64,000 bases of DNA from Hippasteria phrygiana (GCA_037893225.1 JAZGUH010000484.1:372001-436000), one strand, 5' to 3'. Positions 1 to 12,023 are shown, counted from the stretch's first letter. Numbers and translations are program-made. The notes: generated by a model not told the origin, from the letters alone.

Positions 1-49
1 TTGATGAGAGGCGAACGCTTTACGCAGAAGCCACCCATGCCACCCCATA

Positions 50-340
50 GGGGATAGGGGTTGGATGGGGATAGGGGTTGGATGGGGATAGGGGTTGGAT
101 GGGGATAGGGGTTGGATGGGGATAGGGGTTGGATGGGGATAGGGGTTGGATGGGGATAGGGGTTGGATGGGGATAGGGGTTGGATGGGGATAGGGGTTGG
201 ATGGGGATAGGGGTTGGATGGGGATAGGGGTTGGATGGGGATAGGGGTTGGATGGGGATACGGGTTTGTTGGGGGTTGGATGGGGGTAGGGATAGGATGG
301 GGGTAGGGATAGGATGGGGTAGGGATAGGATGGGGGTAGG
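50..340. repeat. 17-bp G-rich minisatellite
   Basis: Twelve near-perfect copies of the 17-mer GGGGATAGGGGTTGGAT run from 50 to 253. A diverged 17-bp variant (about GGATGGGGGTAGGGATA) continues to about 340. Every unit has two G4 runs on the plus strand, so the array could form G-quadruplexes. Because 17 is not a multiple of 3, the C-rich strand reads through as an open frame with a 17-residue Pro/Ser repeat. That frame is a by-product of the repeat and is not treated as a gene. Confidence 0.95.
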
Positions 341-1265
341 CACAGCCAATGTTTAAATAGAGAAACTCAAAATTTAGCTCAAAACTAAATTATTTTCATC
401 AACATTCACTACATGTACAAAAAGCACTATGACATGTACATATCGTGTACACGTGTACATGTGTACGTGGTGTACTGTACAGTGAATCCACTGCACAGTC
501 GTGACAGTAGGATAATAACAGGAGTTCAAAGATCAATAACTTTCCATAAAAACAACAACCTTTTATATATTGATTACATGTAAATTGAATGGATGCATTC
601 AGTGAATGAGTGTGAGAAAGACGTTCCAAGTATGACCAGTATTATGAGTAACAACACCCAGACATATTGTGCACTGCAGACAGGTCGAAACATGTGGTAC
701 GCACATTGTCAACTAACGGCAGTCTGCGCTGTGAGCAAAATCAATACGTGTTGGCAGGAACAGAGAGAAAGGATTGACATTTGTAACAGCTTAACCACCC
801 AGAATGCATCATCCTTGAAGCTGAGTTGCCTACGTTGCATCCCAAATCCAATTAGCAAAAGCGAGGGAGTTTGGAACGGGTGAAGTGAAAATTGAGAAAA
901 AGCTAGATGTAAGGTCAAATTCAACGTCTACCTGGAACGTTTAAAAATGTACTGCAGTTAGTCACAATGCAATTTTTTTTCGAAAATGTAAGCACACTTG
1001 AAAGATATTCCACAAATGTATTTGTGTGCAATGTGCATAGATCATTCATGCAAGTTCTGTGGACTGCGGTTTTTGCAATATGCCAAAACTTCAATTTATA
1101 AACTCAAATTAAAGGTACATGTAGTATACAACATTTGCAAATATCAAAAAAACAAAACTATTGAATGATTACAAAATAATGTAGTAAATAGCAGTCTTAA
1201 GCATCCTGTGAAATCATGGCACCTGGTGTGCTGTGGTTTTCAAGAAAAGTGGAAATTTATATCGT

Positions 1266-1506
1266 TTTCCAACGATTGTCGGCCGACAATCGTTGGAAAT
1301 AGTCTAGTCCCCCGACCCAATAATTCCCTGACATCTATTGCTCCAGACTACTAGAACATAGTTTTTCTCTCTGTTTTTCCAGCATCTATGCACACAAAAC
1401 TTTAAACAGGTCAGTGTTGCAGTATTTGCTAGCACACTATAAAATACTAACCCCTCAAACCATTTATTTCTGAAAATTACAGCAAAAGCAAATGGTGTAT
1501 ACTACA
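1266..1506 (+). repeat. Repeat family with 34-nt palindromic end, copy 1
   Basis: It starts with a perfect 34-nt palindrome (1266-1299) built on CCAACGATTGTCGG. A reverse-oriented copy lies at 33050-33327 in RBM41 intron 1, where the palindrome carries one substitution. The shared body includes recognisable stretches such as the CAGCATCTATGCACACA region and CATTTATTTCTGAAAATTAC. A terminal hairpin on a short, non-coding, dispersed unit suggests a non-autonomous element. No target duplication was identified, so its class is open. Confidence 0.75.
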
Positions 1507-3554
1507 ATGTACATGTACCTTAAATTTAATGAAGCATTTCAACAAGTCTTAAATTGTAATTGCCCAAGATCTAAAAAATAAAATGCAAGGTTACATGTTG
1601 TTTATGATCAAGCATATCAGGTCGGGTAAATTTGCATATGATTAATTAAACGTTTGATTGCCTGGTTCAGTATAAAGCTGTTAGCGACGACCCAACAAGT
1701 ACATTTAATGTTAAGTCCATGTTCATTTTCAAGATTACATGTAAGGAAATTTAAGTATTTTTTGGAAAAGAATATTGGCACTCCCCACTGATTAATTAAA
1801 AAGAAATCTACATGTAAGGGTGAGTTTCATTTTATATATATATTGTTTTTTTGGGGGGTGGACTTTTTTAGGGGAGGGGCTTATCTAATTTTTTTGGAAG
1901 GATTACATTCCAGCCCCCCCCCCCCCCCCCCCCCCTTCAAGAAGTGTCTCTGCCGAATCATCTGAGGCATAATAACTTAATTATATTGTATAATCAATTG
2001 TATTCTGGATGGGGCAAGGCTGTTGTCATTTAAGAAGGGTACTTTCATTATAAAAATTGAAAATGTAAAATATAATTTTTGGACCTTTGCCGACCTACCA
2101 AGGTCAAGGCCAGGGTGTCAATTTCATAGAACTGCTCAGCAAACAACAGCTAAAATACCAGTCAGAAGCAATCACATTGAATTTTGGCTTGAAATGTAAT
2201 GGACACTGCTGTGTCCATACTGCGTCCTATAGCTGTGTCCCTCTGAAGAATAAAGTTTGAAATTAAATTTCTTATTTGTTAGCGTTAAATGCTCTTTCCA
2301 ATAAGATATTCCACACTGTGAAAAAATTGACTGACAATAAGTAACAGATTGAATAAGTTTCAAGTGGGTCGCTCCTAATTCATACAGTATCACGCACAGC
2401 ACATAAAAGCATTTATTTTAGGAAGATCAAACAGAGTGAGTGCACAGTGTACATTATACATTTGTAGCTACATGTACATGTATTCTTCCATAATTCGTTA
2501 GTCGGGGGAATTCTATCAAATTTAAATTCTCAGTCAGAACACGGACATGTACATTAGCAGCTGTAAAGAATGTTACAAATTACAGGCAGAATCCTTTATT
2601 TCACAAGACTTCCTTCATGCAAGGTGTTTTTACAATGTCAGGTCCATAAATGCTTTATCAGACGGTACACTAAATACTAAAAACTGGAATGATCATAAAT
2701 TAATCTAGGAGTATAAATTTGTAAGTCATGAAAATCCCTAAAAATTGCCATTGGCAAATGTGCACATGTGATGTCCCACACTGAGCACTTGCCATTTATT
2801 AATGAGTTGAGTGTTCATCTGAAGAGTCTATTGAGACAACAGAAATGCAGATGGCTTTTTGGGGGGGGGGGTATGAAAATGCATTTGTGATGAAGGGCTA
2901 GGCTGATGGAGATGTGCGTGTATACCAATGAATTAAATAAACATCTGCATCTGTTAAGACTGGAATTGTATAAAATTCACTTCAGAGATTTGTTATGAAT
3001 GCTAAGAAAAAGTAACTGTTTTTTCCATTAAAAGGATTTTCAGAAGAGTAGTTTTTACAAATAGGGTTTTGGGGTCAGCATTTAAGCATTTAAAGCCAAA
3101 AGTAAATTATGAAAAATTAAATTACAACAGAAAAGTGCACAAATCTGTTTCCCAAAATTTCTTCTTATCAATTAATGGTTTGAGAATTAACATGATGAAT
3201 GGACGATCAAAGTTCCCTGGATAAGAAGCTGCCCAACTGACTCACTGAGCAAGGCAAGCAAAGTCATCTGTGTTTTGGGAATGGCACCCCGAAAAATACA
3301 ACAAAAATGTACATTTTCAAATTGAATTGCTACCATTAGATTTCAAATGAGACATTTAACACAAAAATTGATTGAAGATAAGTAACACAGTTACTACATT
3401 GTAAGTTTCAATTTTTGCAATATGAGCCAGACGATCCTATTCTTACAGCGGTAATGCACACGTTTTACATGCATAGGGCAATCATTGTGCATAAAGTTGA
3501 ATGTAAGACCAAATAGATTACAAAGTGTAGTAAACATTGTTTTCGTTCATAAAT

Positions 3555-4718
3555 GGGTCATTCCACCAGGTTGGGACACAGTGTGTGACATTTATCCATA
3601 TCTTTAAAAGTACTATTACATTTGATTCAGTTATTTCATGTAACATCAGTCTTTGGGTGGGAAATATTTTTTAAAGTTTTAAATCATGTAAACTATATTT
3701 TACCAAAAATATGATTAAAAACATGCTTCAGTTTGACATAACCAGTTTGACGTAACAGGACACGTCCATATTTCTTTTTTTGTGTTTTTTCAACACTTTA
3801 AATATAAATATGGGAAATTCACCATGTGTACTAATTAAAAGATATACTATGCAACACAAGAACACTTTCTTTATGGTAGTCAGTGTCCAAATATAGCAGA
3901 GACAGCAAAAACAGACGTGAGAGTGGACGTAACATGGACACTGTGTCCACTGTTACGTCCACACATGCATGTTTTTATTGTTCTTGCTGTTTCTGAACTA
4001 TTTGGACACTGGCAACCATAACAAAAAGTGTTTTCTGGTAGCATTGGGTGTCTTTTAGTTAGTACATATAGTAAGTTGCATAATTATTTATTTAATGACG
4101 AAAAATTAAGGCAGTCTGGACATAACATTTAGTACTAACATGGGTGTGACATGAAAATGCACATTTCCATTTTGTAACATTTTCAACATTTATATAAATA
4201 ATTATGCAAACTCACTCTGTATACTAATTACAAAACACAAACTGCAAAAAGCAAACAATTGTTATGATATTCAATATCCAAATGCAGCACAACAGCAGAA
4301 ATATATGTATGGTCATGGTCTAACATGGTGTCCATGTTACGTCTGCACCGATTCTTCAAATTCTTGCTATTTGTGCTATGTTTGGACACTGACTGCCGTA
4401 AAAAGGTGTTTCATTGTTGCATAGTGTGTTGTTTCATTATTGTACATAATACATTTTCCATATTTATTTATTAAAACTGTGTTAAAAAACCACAAAAATT
4501 TAAATGTTGGACACGGTGTCCATGTTACGTCTATTTTACATTAAAAAAAACACACTTTTTATCATATTTTTGTAAAAATATAACTTACATGATTGGAACT
4601 TTCTCAAATAATCTCACACCCAAAGACGGATGTCACATGAAATAACTGAATTAAATGTAATGATGGTTATAATGATATGGTCATATACACACTGTGTCCC
4701 AACCTGGTGGAATGACCC
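3555..4718. mobile_element. 1.16-kb fold-back DNA element
   Basis: The ends are mutual inverse complements for about 30 bp (5' GGGTCATTCCACCAGGTTGG), and complementarity continues with gaps deep into both arms, so nearly the whole element folds back. AAAT flanks it on both sides (3551-3554 and 4719-4722), a possible 4-bp target duplication. Internally the phrase GGACACxGTGTCC followed by ATGTTACGTC recurs, including a hairpin at about 3924-3962. It has no coding capacity. This looks like a non-autonomous transposon; the superfamily is not assigned. Confidence 0.85.
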
Positions 4719-4794
4719 AAATAGGAAATCCATTTATTGAAATTTTCAACCCGAGCACGGACACTGCAGCTTTAATGACCTTATTCAGAAGTTT

Positions 4795-4972
4795 GTTAAT
4801 TAACCCTAACCTCCTAGGCATTTTACTAGAAGGTGTCCTCAAACTGTCAAAATCCAACACTGTGCAGTACACAGTACACAGGTCTACATGGTGCCAAAGC
4901 AATACAGTCCTGAACCCATCAAAATTCAACACAACTGTTGGAGTTTGTAAGGCTAGGGGTAGTTAGGGTTAA
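4795..4972 (+). mobile_element. MITE with telomere-like tips, copy 1
   Basis: The left tip reads TTAATTAACCCTAAC and the right tip GTTAGGGTTAA, so it has short terminal inverted repeats resembling TTAGGG. The body contains GTCAAAATCCAACACTGTGC and CCATCAAAATTCAACACAAC. A longer copy lies inverted at 37516-37749 in RBM41 intron 4. It has no coding capacity. Confidence 0.7.
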
Positions 4973-5990
4973 TTCAAAATTCTGCTAATAGTTTGTCACA
5001 CTCCTAATCCCATCATTGCTACATGTAGTCACTTCAGCTGGGGATTGCAACAAAATGTTGATATCTACATGTATATACATGTACATTTACATGTAATGTG
5101 AGCAAGGCTTTAAAACTTGGGTTTAGTCATCAGTGATGGTGATGAGTACTGCACACCGGTGCATGGTCCATCAATGTACTCACTGAAACGTATCAAATGT
5201 ACAGTACATGCTACATACACAAGCATGCAAGTGTTAAGCCAAATCCAATAAACGAAGGAAAAAGCAATTTACAAAGTACAAGGTTATTCATGGATGGCCG
5301 GATGAAATTAATCAGATCATTGGTTATATTACAGTACTTCATCAGGGTGTGTCAGTTGGAAATGGCTCTCGTCACATTTATTATGACTGCTCTTCCAAAT
5401 CGTTTGATATTTAAGCGAAACGTACATTCCACATATTTTCGTAACAAAAAAAATGCACTTAAAAAAGAAAAGAAATTATGACTGGAATAAGGCATGAGTT
5501 CTCTAATACAATTTCTACATATGTGTACATGTACTGCCAAACAACTTCAACAACCCCATGATGAAGAATCTACAATTTTCCCACAATTCTTTACCCTTAT
5601 GTAAATATGTGGACTGATTCTATTAATTGGAAGGGGGCTAGCGGGAATTCCCTAACAATGCCTGGCTTTAGTTTTCAAATCTTTCAAGCTCGCTTGGACT
5701 CCAGTGATGTACATGTACAAATTATGCATGCATCATTAAATTCAGGTCACAATTGATTCTTGTGGGGACAAAGAACCTGGGATAGGTATGCTAAATTAAT
5801 CCATGTATTAAACAAAGCTACATGTAATTTAATTATGAATCTACAAATGTAAATTACTGTCTCTGAATTTGAGGGAAAAATTGCATTAAATTATGCAGAA
5901 AGTCATGTAGGAGTAGGATGAGTCTAATGTGTGGTTATCCTGCCGACAGATGGATACATTTTTCCCTGAAGAGTCTGTGTCTCTTGCATT

Positions 5991-6188
5991 GTACTACGTT
6001 CGAGGACAAGAGGAGAAAGGAAATACAAAGGAACCTTTCTTCTCCTTGTATTAGTCGGTCTTTTGTTGAAATCGGTCCTCGGACATAAAAATACGTGCTT
6101 AGTCTATGGTGTTGGATTATATTAAAGGAACAATAGGAAACACAAAGCATTGTCCTTGGAAGTATTGGGAAAGTACGACTGTATATAT
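5991..6188 (+). repeat. Dispersed repeat family R2, copy 1
   Basis: This stretch is similar over most of its length to 38356-38538. Shared phrases include GAGGACAAGAG, TCTTTTGTTGAAATCGGTCC, ATACGTGCTTAGTCTATGG and AAGTACGACTGT. Both copies lie on the plus strand and both end at alternating T-rich sequence (TATATATTG here, (TG)n in the other). It is non-coding and its class is unknown. Confidence 0.75.
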
Positions 6189-6736
6189 TGTATGTACATA
6201 TCCTATCATACACACAAAATAAACCTCATGTGTGAGGTAGCATTTTTTCCTATTATAGGAAATTATTTTTATAAACCTCAAAACAAATTCATGGTCTTCG
6301 TTACTGCTTTTGGGATTTAGAAGACAATTTCACTTACAATGACTTTTATTTGCCCCCCAAAAATATTAAAATATGATCACAAAGTAATTTATATTGTATT
6401 GAACATAAGACCAACTGTTGTGTGCAGGTTTGTAAATTTTTACACCTTACATTTTTCAAGATTCACCCTTTCCATCCTTGGTTTGTTTTTCGTTCCCAAT
6501 TACAGGTCAAAGGAGGCAGGAAATCACTCAGCATTCACTGAACTAGAGAGGTACCCGCCCCACAAAATCAAATCCTAAATGGCCTTGTGCTAAGTAATGG
6601 CCTGTTTGCATCAAGAAATCCCCCAATCTGTCATCTGTGCTAGTCACTTCCCAAGAGTACACTGTCTAAACCTTCCATCAAATATGATGAGTCATAGTGC
6701 TTATATTCTTACACACAAAACATACACATACAGTCG

Positions 6737-6935
6737 TGTATCAACCTCCAAACGTGGACGTCCTATTGTTCCTCTTTTGTTTGTACTTTAACTTTTTCGG
6801 AAGACCTCCATACAACGTAGGTTTTGTACACACTCCCAATCGCGGACGTACATGTATGCTGGGAATCGCGGATGACATTGTTCTCTTTTGTTCTCAGGCA
6901 TTTTTCGTCTACGGTTTGAATACCCCAACACGTCT
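6737..6935 (+). repeat. Dispersed repeat family R1, copy 1 (diverged)
   Basis: This is a copy of a family seen at about 38155, 53590, 60003 and 60233. The common order is CCTATTGTTCCTCTTTTGTT, TTTTCGGAAG, CCTCC, TTTTGTACACxxxxxCAATCG and TGGAC-like blocks. All copies share a false open frame reading like LFCLYFNFFGRPP. It is non-coding and its class is unknown. Confidence 0.7.
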
Positions 6936-7636
6936 ATAGATGTGTATCATATTCTTTTTCTCAATTAACGGGTGATTCTATGGCAACACATTTTTCCAAG
7001 GCAAAATTTAGCTATTTCTAAGTAAATGATGGTATTTTGAATTTATAACAACTGAACAAATTTGGCATTTTAAGGCTGGTTTGTATTTCATGCGAATGCA
7101 TAAGCGAAGCGAATTTATGACGGCAATGGCAAATGTTCGCACTACGAGTTCACAAAAATTGAACACAATGTTTTATGATGTCAACTTCATTTCACATATA
7201 TTTGCATTTGCATAAAGTATGAACCGGCCATTTGAAGATTACATGTAATTCTTTAAATGTGAGCTTTATCCAGTATGACAATTACCACCATGGAACTGTT
7301 TATGACAACCATTGCTTCTAAAGGTTTGGTAGGCTTACATGTACAATGTACATGTACATGTAATGTGCCTCCTTGTAATACAATATGCCCAATCGATCAC
7401 AAATATGATGGAATTAAACCACAGAAATCCCAAATCAACTGCCGGAATGCCCCAAGGCATCTTTTACTACTCCCAATCAAGTAAAAAAAAACCTACTTTT
7501 TAAACAAAAAAAACAGGACTCTTAACTTTTTTACCTGTCCGTAAATGATCTGACAACCTGCAGATCCAAATCCAGGTACAATGTATGTATTTTGGAACAA
7601 TCCCGACATCAGTTTTATGTCAATTCATCCACTTAC

Positions 7637-10600
7637 CGGGATGTACTTTTATCTTTCCAATGACACCATCCACAGTCCCTAGGCACACCGGATTCCATGC
7701 AGTAGCAAGAGCCGAACCTGGATTGGATGCATTGAAATAAAAACAAAGGAAATAGTTATTCATTTGACAGGCAATAACAAAACAGTTGAAGGAAGCAATT
7801 GATACATGTACGTGTAGTTTATACAACAGTAAATCATCCAGCTGGCTATATCAGTTACCACAAGGCTAAAACACAGAGCTACACAATACATGCGACACCT
7901 ATCAATTTACCCCTCCCCCAACACTGCCCCACCGCAGGAGTAGGAGTTTTGTCACTTTTAACCCCCCCCCCTCTCTGTGCCAAAATGGAGCCGACTACCA
8001 TATCAAAACCTATCAAGTGACAGGTTGCACACACAAGCTGTGAGAGTTGGTGGGTAGATTTTTTGATAGGCTGTGATAGGAGGGTATTGTGACAATCCCC
8101 AATTGGGGGTGGGGCAGCATGGGGAGGGATATCTAGGGGAAACGATTGTGCATTATCAAGAAGTATTATCTAATGTAGTAGGACCTTGTTATGGCCTTAA
8201 CGTACAAAAAGAAATAATGAGCTTTATTGGTCTGATCTCTGATGAAATGGTAAGCTAGGATGTTGGCCAGCAAAATCTTGGTAAATAACCAACCCTCCTT
8301 GATAACAACTACATGTACATGTATCTAAACATGTGGCACAACCAATAATTTAAATGTCAGCAAAATCTGCAAAAATGAGGAAAAAATTAATTTGTATGTG
8401 AACACTTTGAGTGACGTACAGTTTGTACACTGTGCCAAGAACATCTAATACAGAAATCAAAAACTTTCTCCCCTTTATTGCAGGACAATTTCCCAACAAA
8501 AGTCTGAAAGTTAAAGGTCATAGCATGTGTTTATACAATTGTAAAGATGAATAGATGGTTATTTTGTTACCGGTAGATTTTGTTTGTTTCCGAACCATTT
8601 TGGTGGGGTATCAAAGTAAAATCTTTCCAATTTAATATGAGAATTTCAATTCATTTTAATACACTTCATCCAAACTATTCAAACTGTACAAGCTGAGCCT
8701 ACAAGATCCAAATCTTTAAACTACATTATAAAACATAACAAAACACTGCAATTAAAGGCACATGTACAAAACAGGGTAAGTCTACAATGTAAATAAGAAC
8801 AGAGATGTTTTCTCTTTTGCCCTGTCTGGATGTAATGTGTGAAGCACAAAAGTTTTCCTTAGGGGATGATGCCCTGTCTACAATGTACCAGTCTACATCA
8901 ACAACAAGAATAAAAATTGTACACAGAGGCCAAAAATGAACAAAATTCCAAGTAAATGTCTAGGTTGAATCTTTTCAAAAAAATGAAAATTGCTTTTTTA
9001 GTTTTTATATAAAATGTACGATATGGCTATGATAGGCTACTGGGCCCCCCTACTTGTAGTAGTTTTTTGGCATTATGGAAATTTGCTAACATTCCCGCGG
9101 TCGGCATGACGTCGCATCTTCCCCTTCGTGTATTAATTTGTACACAGCGCGTGATTTTGCTTTCCCCTTTGTGCTGCATAGCAACCCATTGGCATTGCTC
9201 TCTGTACAAAGTTCAAGCGAAGTTCCCGGAAGTCCGACCGCGAGAATACTCAGTTAACACTTTTAACAGGCCTACGCCGGTAATACAAAACTGTAATGCT
9301 ATAAACCTTTTCGACATTCTCAATGCATTGTGGGTTTGGAGGCCAAACAAACCATGTAATTTATACACAAACCTATGGCACTGTGAACCAGTCCAAATAT
9401 TAATTGATTTTTTGCTAAATATCTGTCATGAGTTGAGCGATACCCTTTTCACATATCTTTGCATGGAACATAAGGAAAATAATAACCAGAAAAATCCATT
9501 TGAAATGGCAATACAAATAAAAGAAATAATTGGGGAAATCCCTCTCGGGGTACCAGTTACTGATGAATGCAAATTTCTGGAATTAGAACAGCTAATAATG
9601 TCACATTATTAGCCAATCAGGATATGATTTTTGCAAGCATGACAACGAACATGTGACCAATGCGACCAATCATGTCCGTTCTAATGTGCTTGCTCTTTTA
9701 ATGCCAGTTTGGCTGATGCAGTTCCCATTAGGGCTGTGCGTTCACGGGTAATTTTGGATCCGGGTACCCGAACGCCACACTGGTTCGGTTCTCGGGTACC
9801 CGGAAGTGGACCGTTAAAAAAAACCAAAAAACAAACAAACAAACACTGTCTAATCATAGAGCAAGGTTTGTAATGTCCTTGTGTGCACCGTGCAGCCGCT
9901 AAAAGGCCCCCGCAAAAATAGTTTTGCTTCCGGTTACCCGTTCTAATTTTACGGCTGCGACCCTAAAATTTGTATCGGCAAGTAAACAAAAAACATTAAA
10001 AAATCAATAAAAAAAATAATCCTGTTGTATTTTCCGTCTTCACAAAACGCCTCTCAATAACATATTTCCGTCAAAAACGCTTGTAATTTGTTTGCCTACT
10101 TACATTCGCTATTTTTTTAAAGAAACCTCCGTTGTTTTTACAAGTTCCCTTCGCGATTACAAGTTCCTTTCGCGATTACAAGTTCCTTTCGGTGCGTGAT
10201 TTCCTATCACCGTGATGAAAACACGCGTGTCATGCTCAATGCAGCAATGCTGTACTGGTTCCCGCCGCGCCGCCCACTAAGTGCCAAAGAAGGCATGATG
10301 GAAATGCGGCAACCAGTCTATGCATGCACTGCATGCCGCACGTGCACTGCACACAGGGGCCGGGGAGCGAGTGCCGTGTGCTGATTGGACGGCACGTGTG
10401 CGAGGTGGACTCACTGAACTGCGTGATTGGTCTACTATGGCTCTTCATATGGACTTATTGGTTGTTCGGCGCCGGCCAGATATCACAACGTTCGTAATAG
10501 CCTGTGATTGGGCGACAGTGCACGGAGCGTGCCACTATCTTCTTGGTAAAAAAAGAGGTAAAGCCTTGTCCAAAGCGATTTTATACTGGGGCGGTTCTTC

Positions 10601-12023
10601 TGTCGCAGGGACGGCGAAAAATATCCAGCACAAGAACAAAAATGGGGGGTCATGTAGTGTAACCGCCTTATTAAGGCAAAGTTACGATCTTGGCTTCGTG
10701 TTTATTACTGATTTCAATTATTTCAGGGACACCAGGACCTTTGAAGTTGAACATTAATTATGTTAAATTTGACCTATTATATAAGACATTCTCCATTGAA
10801 GACGTTTTCACATCTGCAGTCATTACCTGTCGTCCAGTCTCTATAAAAATATCGTTTAGAAGGTTCAGATATTTAAAAAGACCTCGAGTACGGTTATTTA
10901 CAGGAGGCGCCGGGGTATCGCGCCGGCCTTTGCTTGTGCAGTCAAGCTAACATACACAATAATCCAACAATGGATTGAAATTGCACAAATAGCGGCAAAT
11001 GGCGTCATATCCGACCTGGTGGTACTGTTTTTTGTTTTTTGCGCCATTTTGGCGTCTTCCGTACGCAAGGGGTTAAATATTAAATCATCCACAGAGTACG
11101 AGTTAACCTGGCATGCCTGGGTACGAGTTAACCTGGGTACGAGTTGACTCGGGTACGAGTTGACAGGGCACATGTACATGTACATGTAGTCGGACACCAA
11201 AATAATCACACACCATAAAACAAATTTAATACTCCAAGCAAAGCCTCCTCCAAGCAAAGCCTTTTATTGTTTTTGTTTTAACGTATACCCGTAGGCCTAA
11301 TACGGAGAGCGCTTCCCATTCCCGCTGCCCCAGTGTCTGAGCAACGTTCACTCTCTCAAGATCAATATTACTCCCGCCCGCTCTTTGATCATACCGCGGA
11401 GCTAGTTTAGCCCCAGCGTAAACCGCAGTTCACTTCCATTGACAGACTATAATAAGCAACAAGATAGCTATAGATAAGATACAAACAGCGTTGGCCGACC
11501 ACATTATTGATACTTTCCATTCACTGCATTTTTGTTGACGCATTGTTTTCAAAACACCGCCGGACGGTTCGGGTCTTTCGAGTCGGAACAGAGTTTGAAA
11601 TAGATCGAATTCTCTGTATTTATTTATTTATTTTTGGTATGAAACCTTACATTGAATTTTTCACCGTAAGTTTCGGGTACCCGAACCGGAAAAATGGAAC
11701 CGGATATTGACGCCGGCATTCGGGTATCCGGGTACCCGGATACCCGGAACAGGCCTAGTTCCCATGATGCTTTGAGAATGTCGAAAAGGTTTATTAAATA
11801 GGCGAAAAGAGTTCCATATCCGGCCATCACTTGGACCTCGTGCACAAAGTCTATGGGCCATATGACAGAAAAGGTCAAAGTATTTTCAAAGATGACATTG
11901 ACAGATGACATGCATTTTAGTTTTACCGTGCTGTGGAATGAGTTTCCCATCCGATCTACTGCACCACAGACTGTGCTCTCCATCCTGCACAATGTAGTGC
12001 TCGTCAGTCTGAAAAAGCTCCAT
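7637..12023 (-). CDS. INPP5F: INPP5F (Sac2) phosphoinositide phosphatase, 5' part (exons 1-2)
   Basis: Two minus-strand coding exons: exon 1 at 12023-11927 and exon 2 at 7717-7637. They join in phase 1 and encode residues 1-59; exon 2 also ends in phase 1. The start reads MELFQTDEHYIV and continues with SLWCSRSDGK; exon 2 reads AWNPVCLGTVDGVIGKIKVH. Without a gap this matches the recalled human N-terminus (MELFQAKDHYI, AWNPICLGLVEGVIGKIQLH), intron phase included. Human INPP5F is a Sac-domain phosphatase that removes the 4-phosphate from phosphoinositides on endosomes. Only the region before the catalytic core is present, so the CX5R motif cannot be checked. Donors are GTAAAA and GTAAGT and the exon 2 acceptor is AATCCAG. 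Intron 1 (4.2 kb) holds a hAT-like insertion. Later exons were not found and are presumed to lie left of position 1. Confidence 0.85.
8793..8850 (-). repeat. SINE 3'-tail fragment
   Basis: Read on the minus strand, this matches the 3' part of the tRNA-derived element at 23955-24135. Shared words are GGGCAAAAGAGAA and CATCTCTGTTCT. Only the tail is present, as expected for a 5'-truncated retroposed copy, here inside INPP5F intron 1. Confidence 0.6.
9302..9335 (+). repeat. Left arm of an inverted repeat split by the hAT-like element
   Basis: ATAAACCTTTTCGACATTCT recurs as its inverse complement at 11769-11800, on the far side of the hAT-like insertion. Removing the hAT-like element and one target-site copy leaves an element of about 0.46 kb with 30-35-bp inverted ends. 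The hAT-like element therefore appears to have landed inside an older MITE. Confidence 0.6.
9729..11757. mobile_element. hAT-like element, non-autonomous, 2.0 kb
   Basis: It is bounded by a perfect 8-bp duplication, GTTCCCAT, at 9721-9728 and 11758-11765. The ends are imperfect inverted repeats (TAGGGCTGTGCG left; TAGGCCTGTTCC on the inverse complement of the right end), each followed by GGGTACCCG-type palindromic motifs. An 8-bp target duplication and TAGG tips are typical of hAT elements. No transposase domain was recognised in its open frames (for example a 145-residue frame at 10320-10757). It also contains a copy of the CCCCTTGCGTACGG MITE near 10896-11073. It sits in INPP5F intron 1. 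Confidence 0.85.

Larger units (their letters stand above)
341..7636. other. No exon recognised; probably INPP5F intron 2 or beyond
   Basis: This AT-rich stretch lies downstream of INPP5F exon 2 on the minus strand, so it should be INPP5F intron 2 unless a short exon was missed. It holds the repeats listed separately at 1266, 3555, 4795, 5991 and 6737, a 22-nt C run (1914-1935), and many TACATGTA/ACATGTAC words. Short open frames here have no recognisable domain or convincing splice context. The next INPP5F exon, expected to match human residues after about 60, was looked for on the minus strand and not found. Confidence 0.5.

Noticed and set aside
20..349. 109-residue minus-strand frame with a 17-residue Pro/Ser repeat
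   Set aside because: It is the direct consequence of a 17-bp minisatellite read in three rotating frames; nothing else supports a gene.
7500..7600. Possible minus-strand exon reading IVPGFGSAGCQIIYGQ before GTAAAA
   Set aside because: It does not match the expected INPP5F sequence after residue 60 and no acceptor in a suitable phase was found.
9067..9612. 181-residue plus-strand open frame
   Set aside because: It lies in INPP5F intron 1 on the opposite strand, overlaps an inverted-repeat element, and no domain is recognisable.
10320..10757. 145-residue frame inside the hAT-like element as a possible transposase
   Set aside because: It shows none of the hAT transposase features (BED zinc finger, RNase-H-like motifs, C-terminal dimerisation block), and the codons follow a GC-rich local bias.
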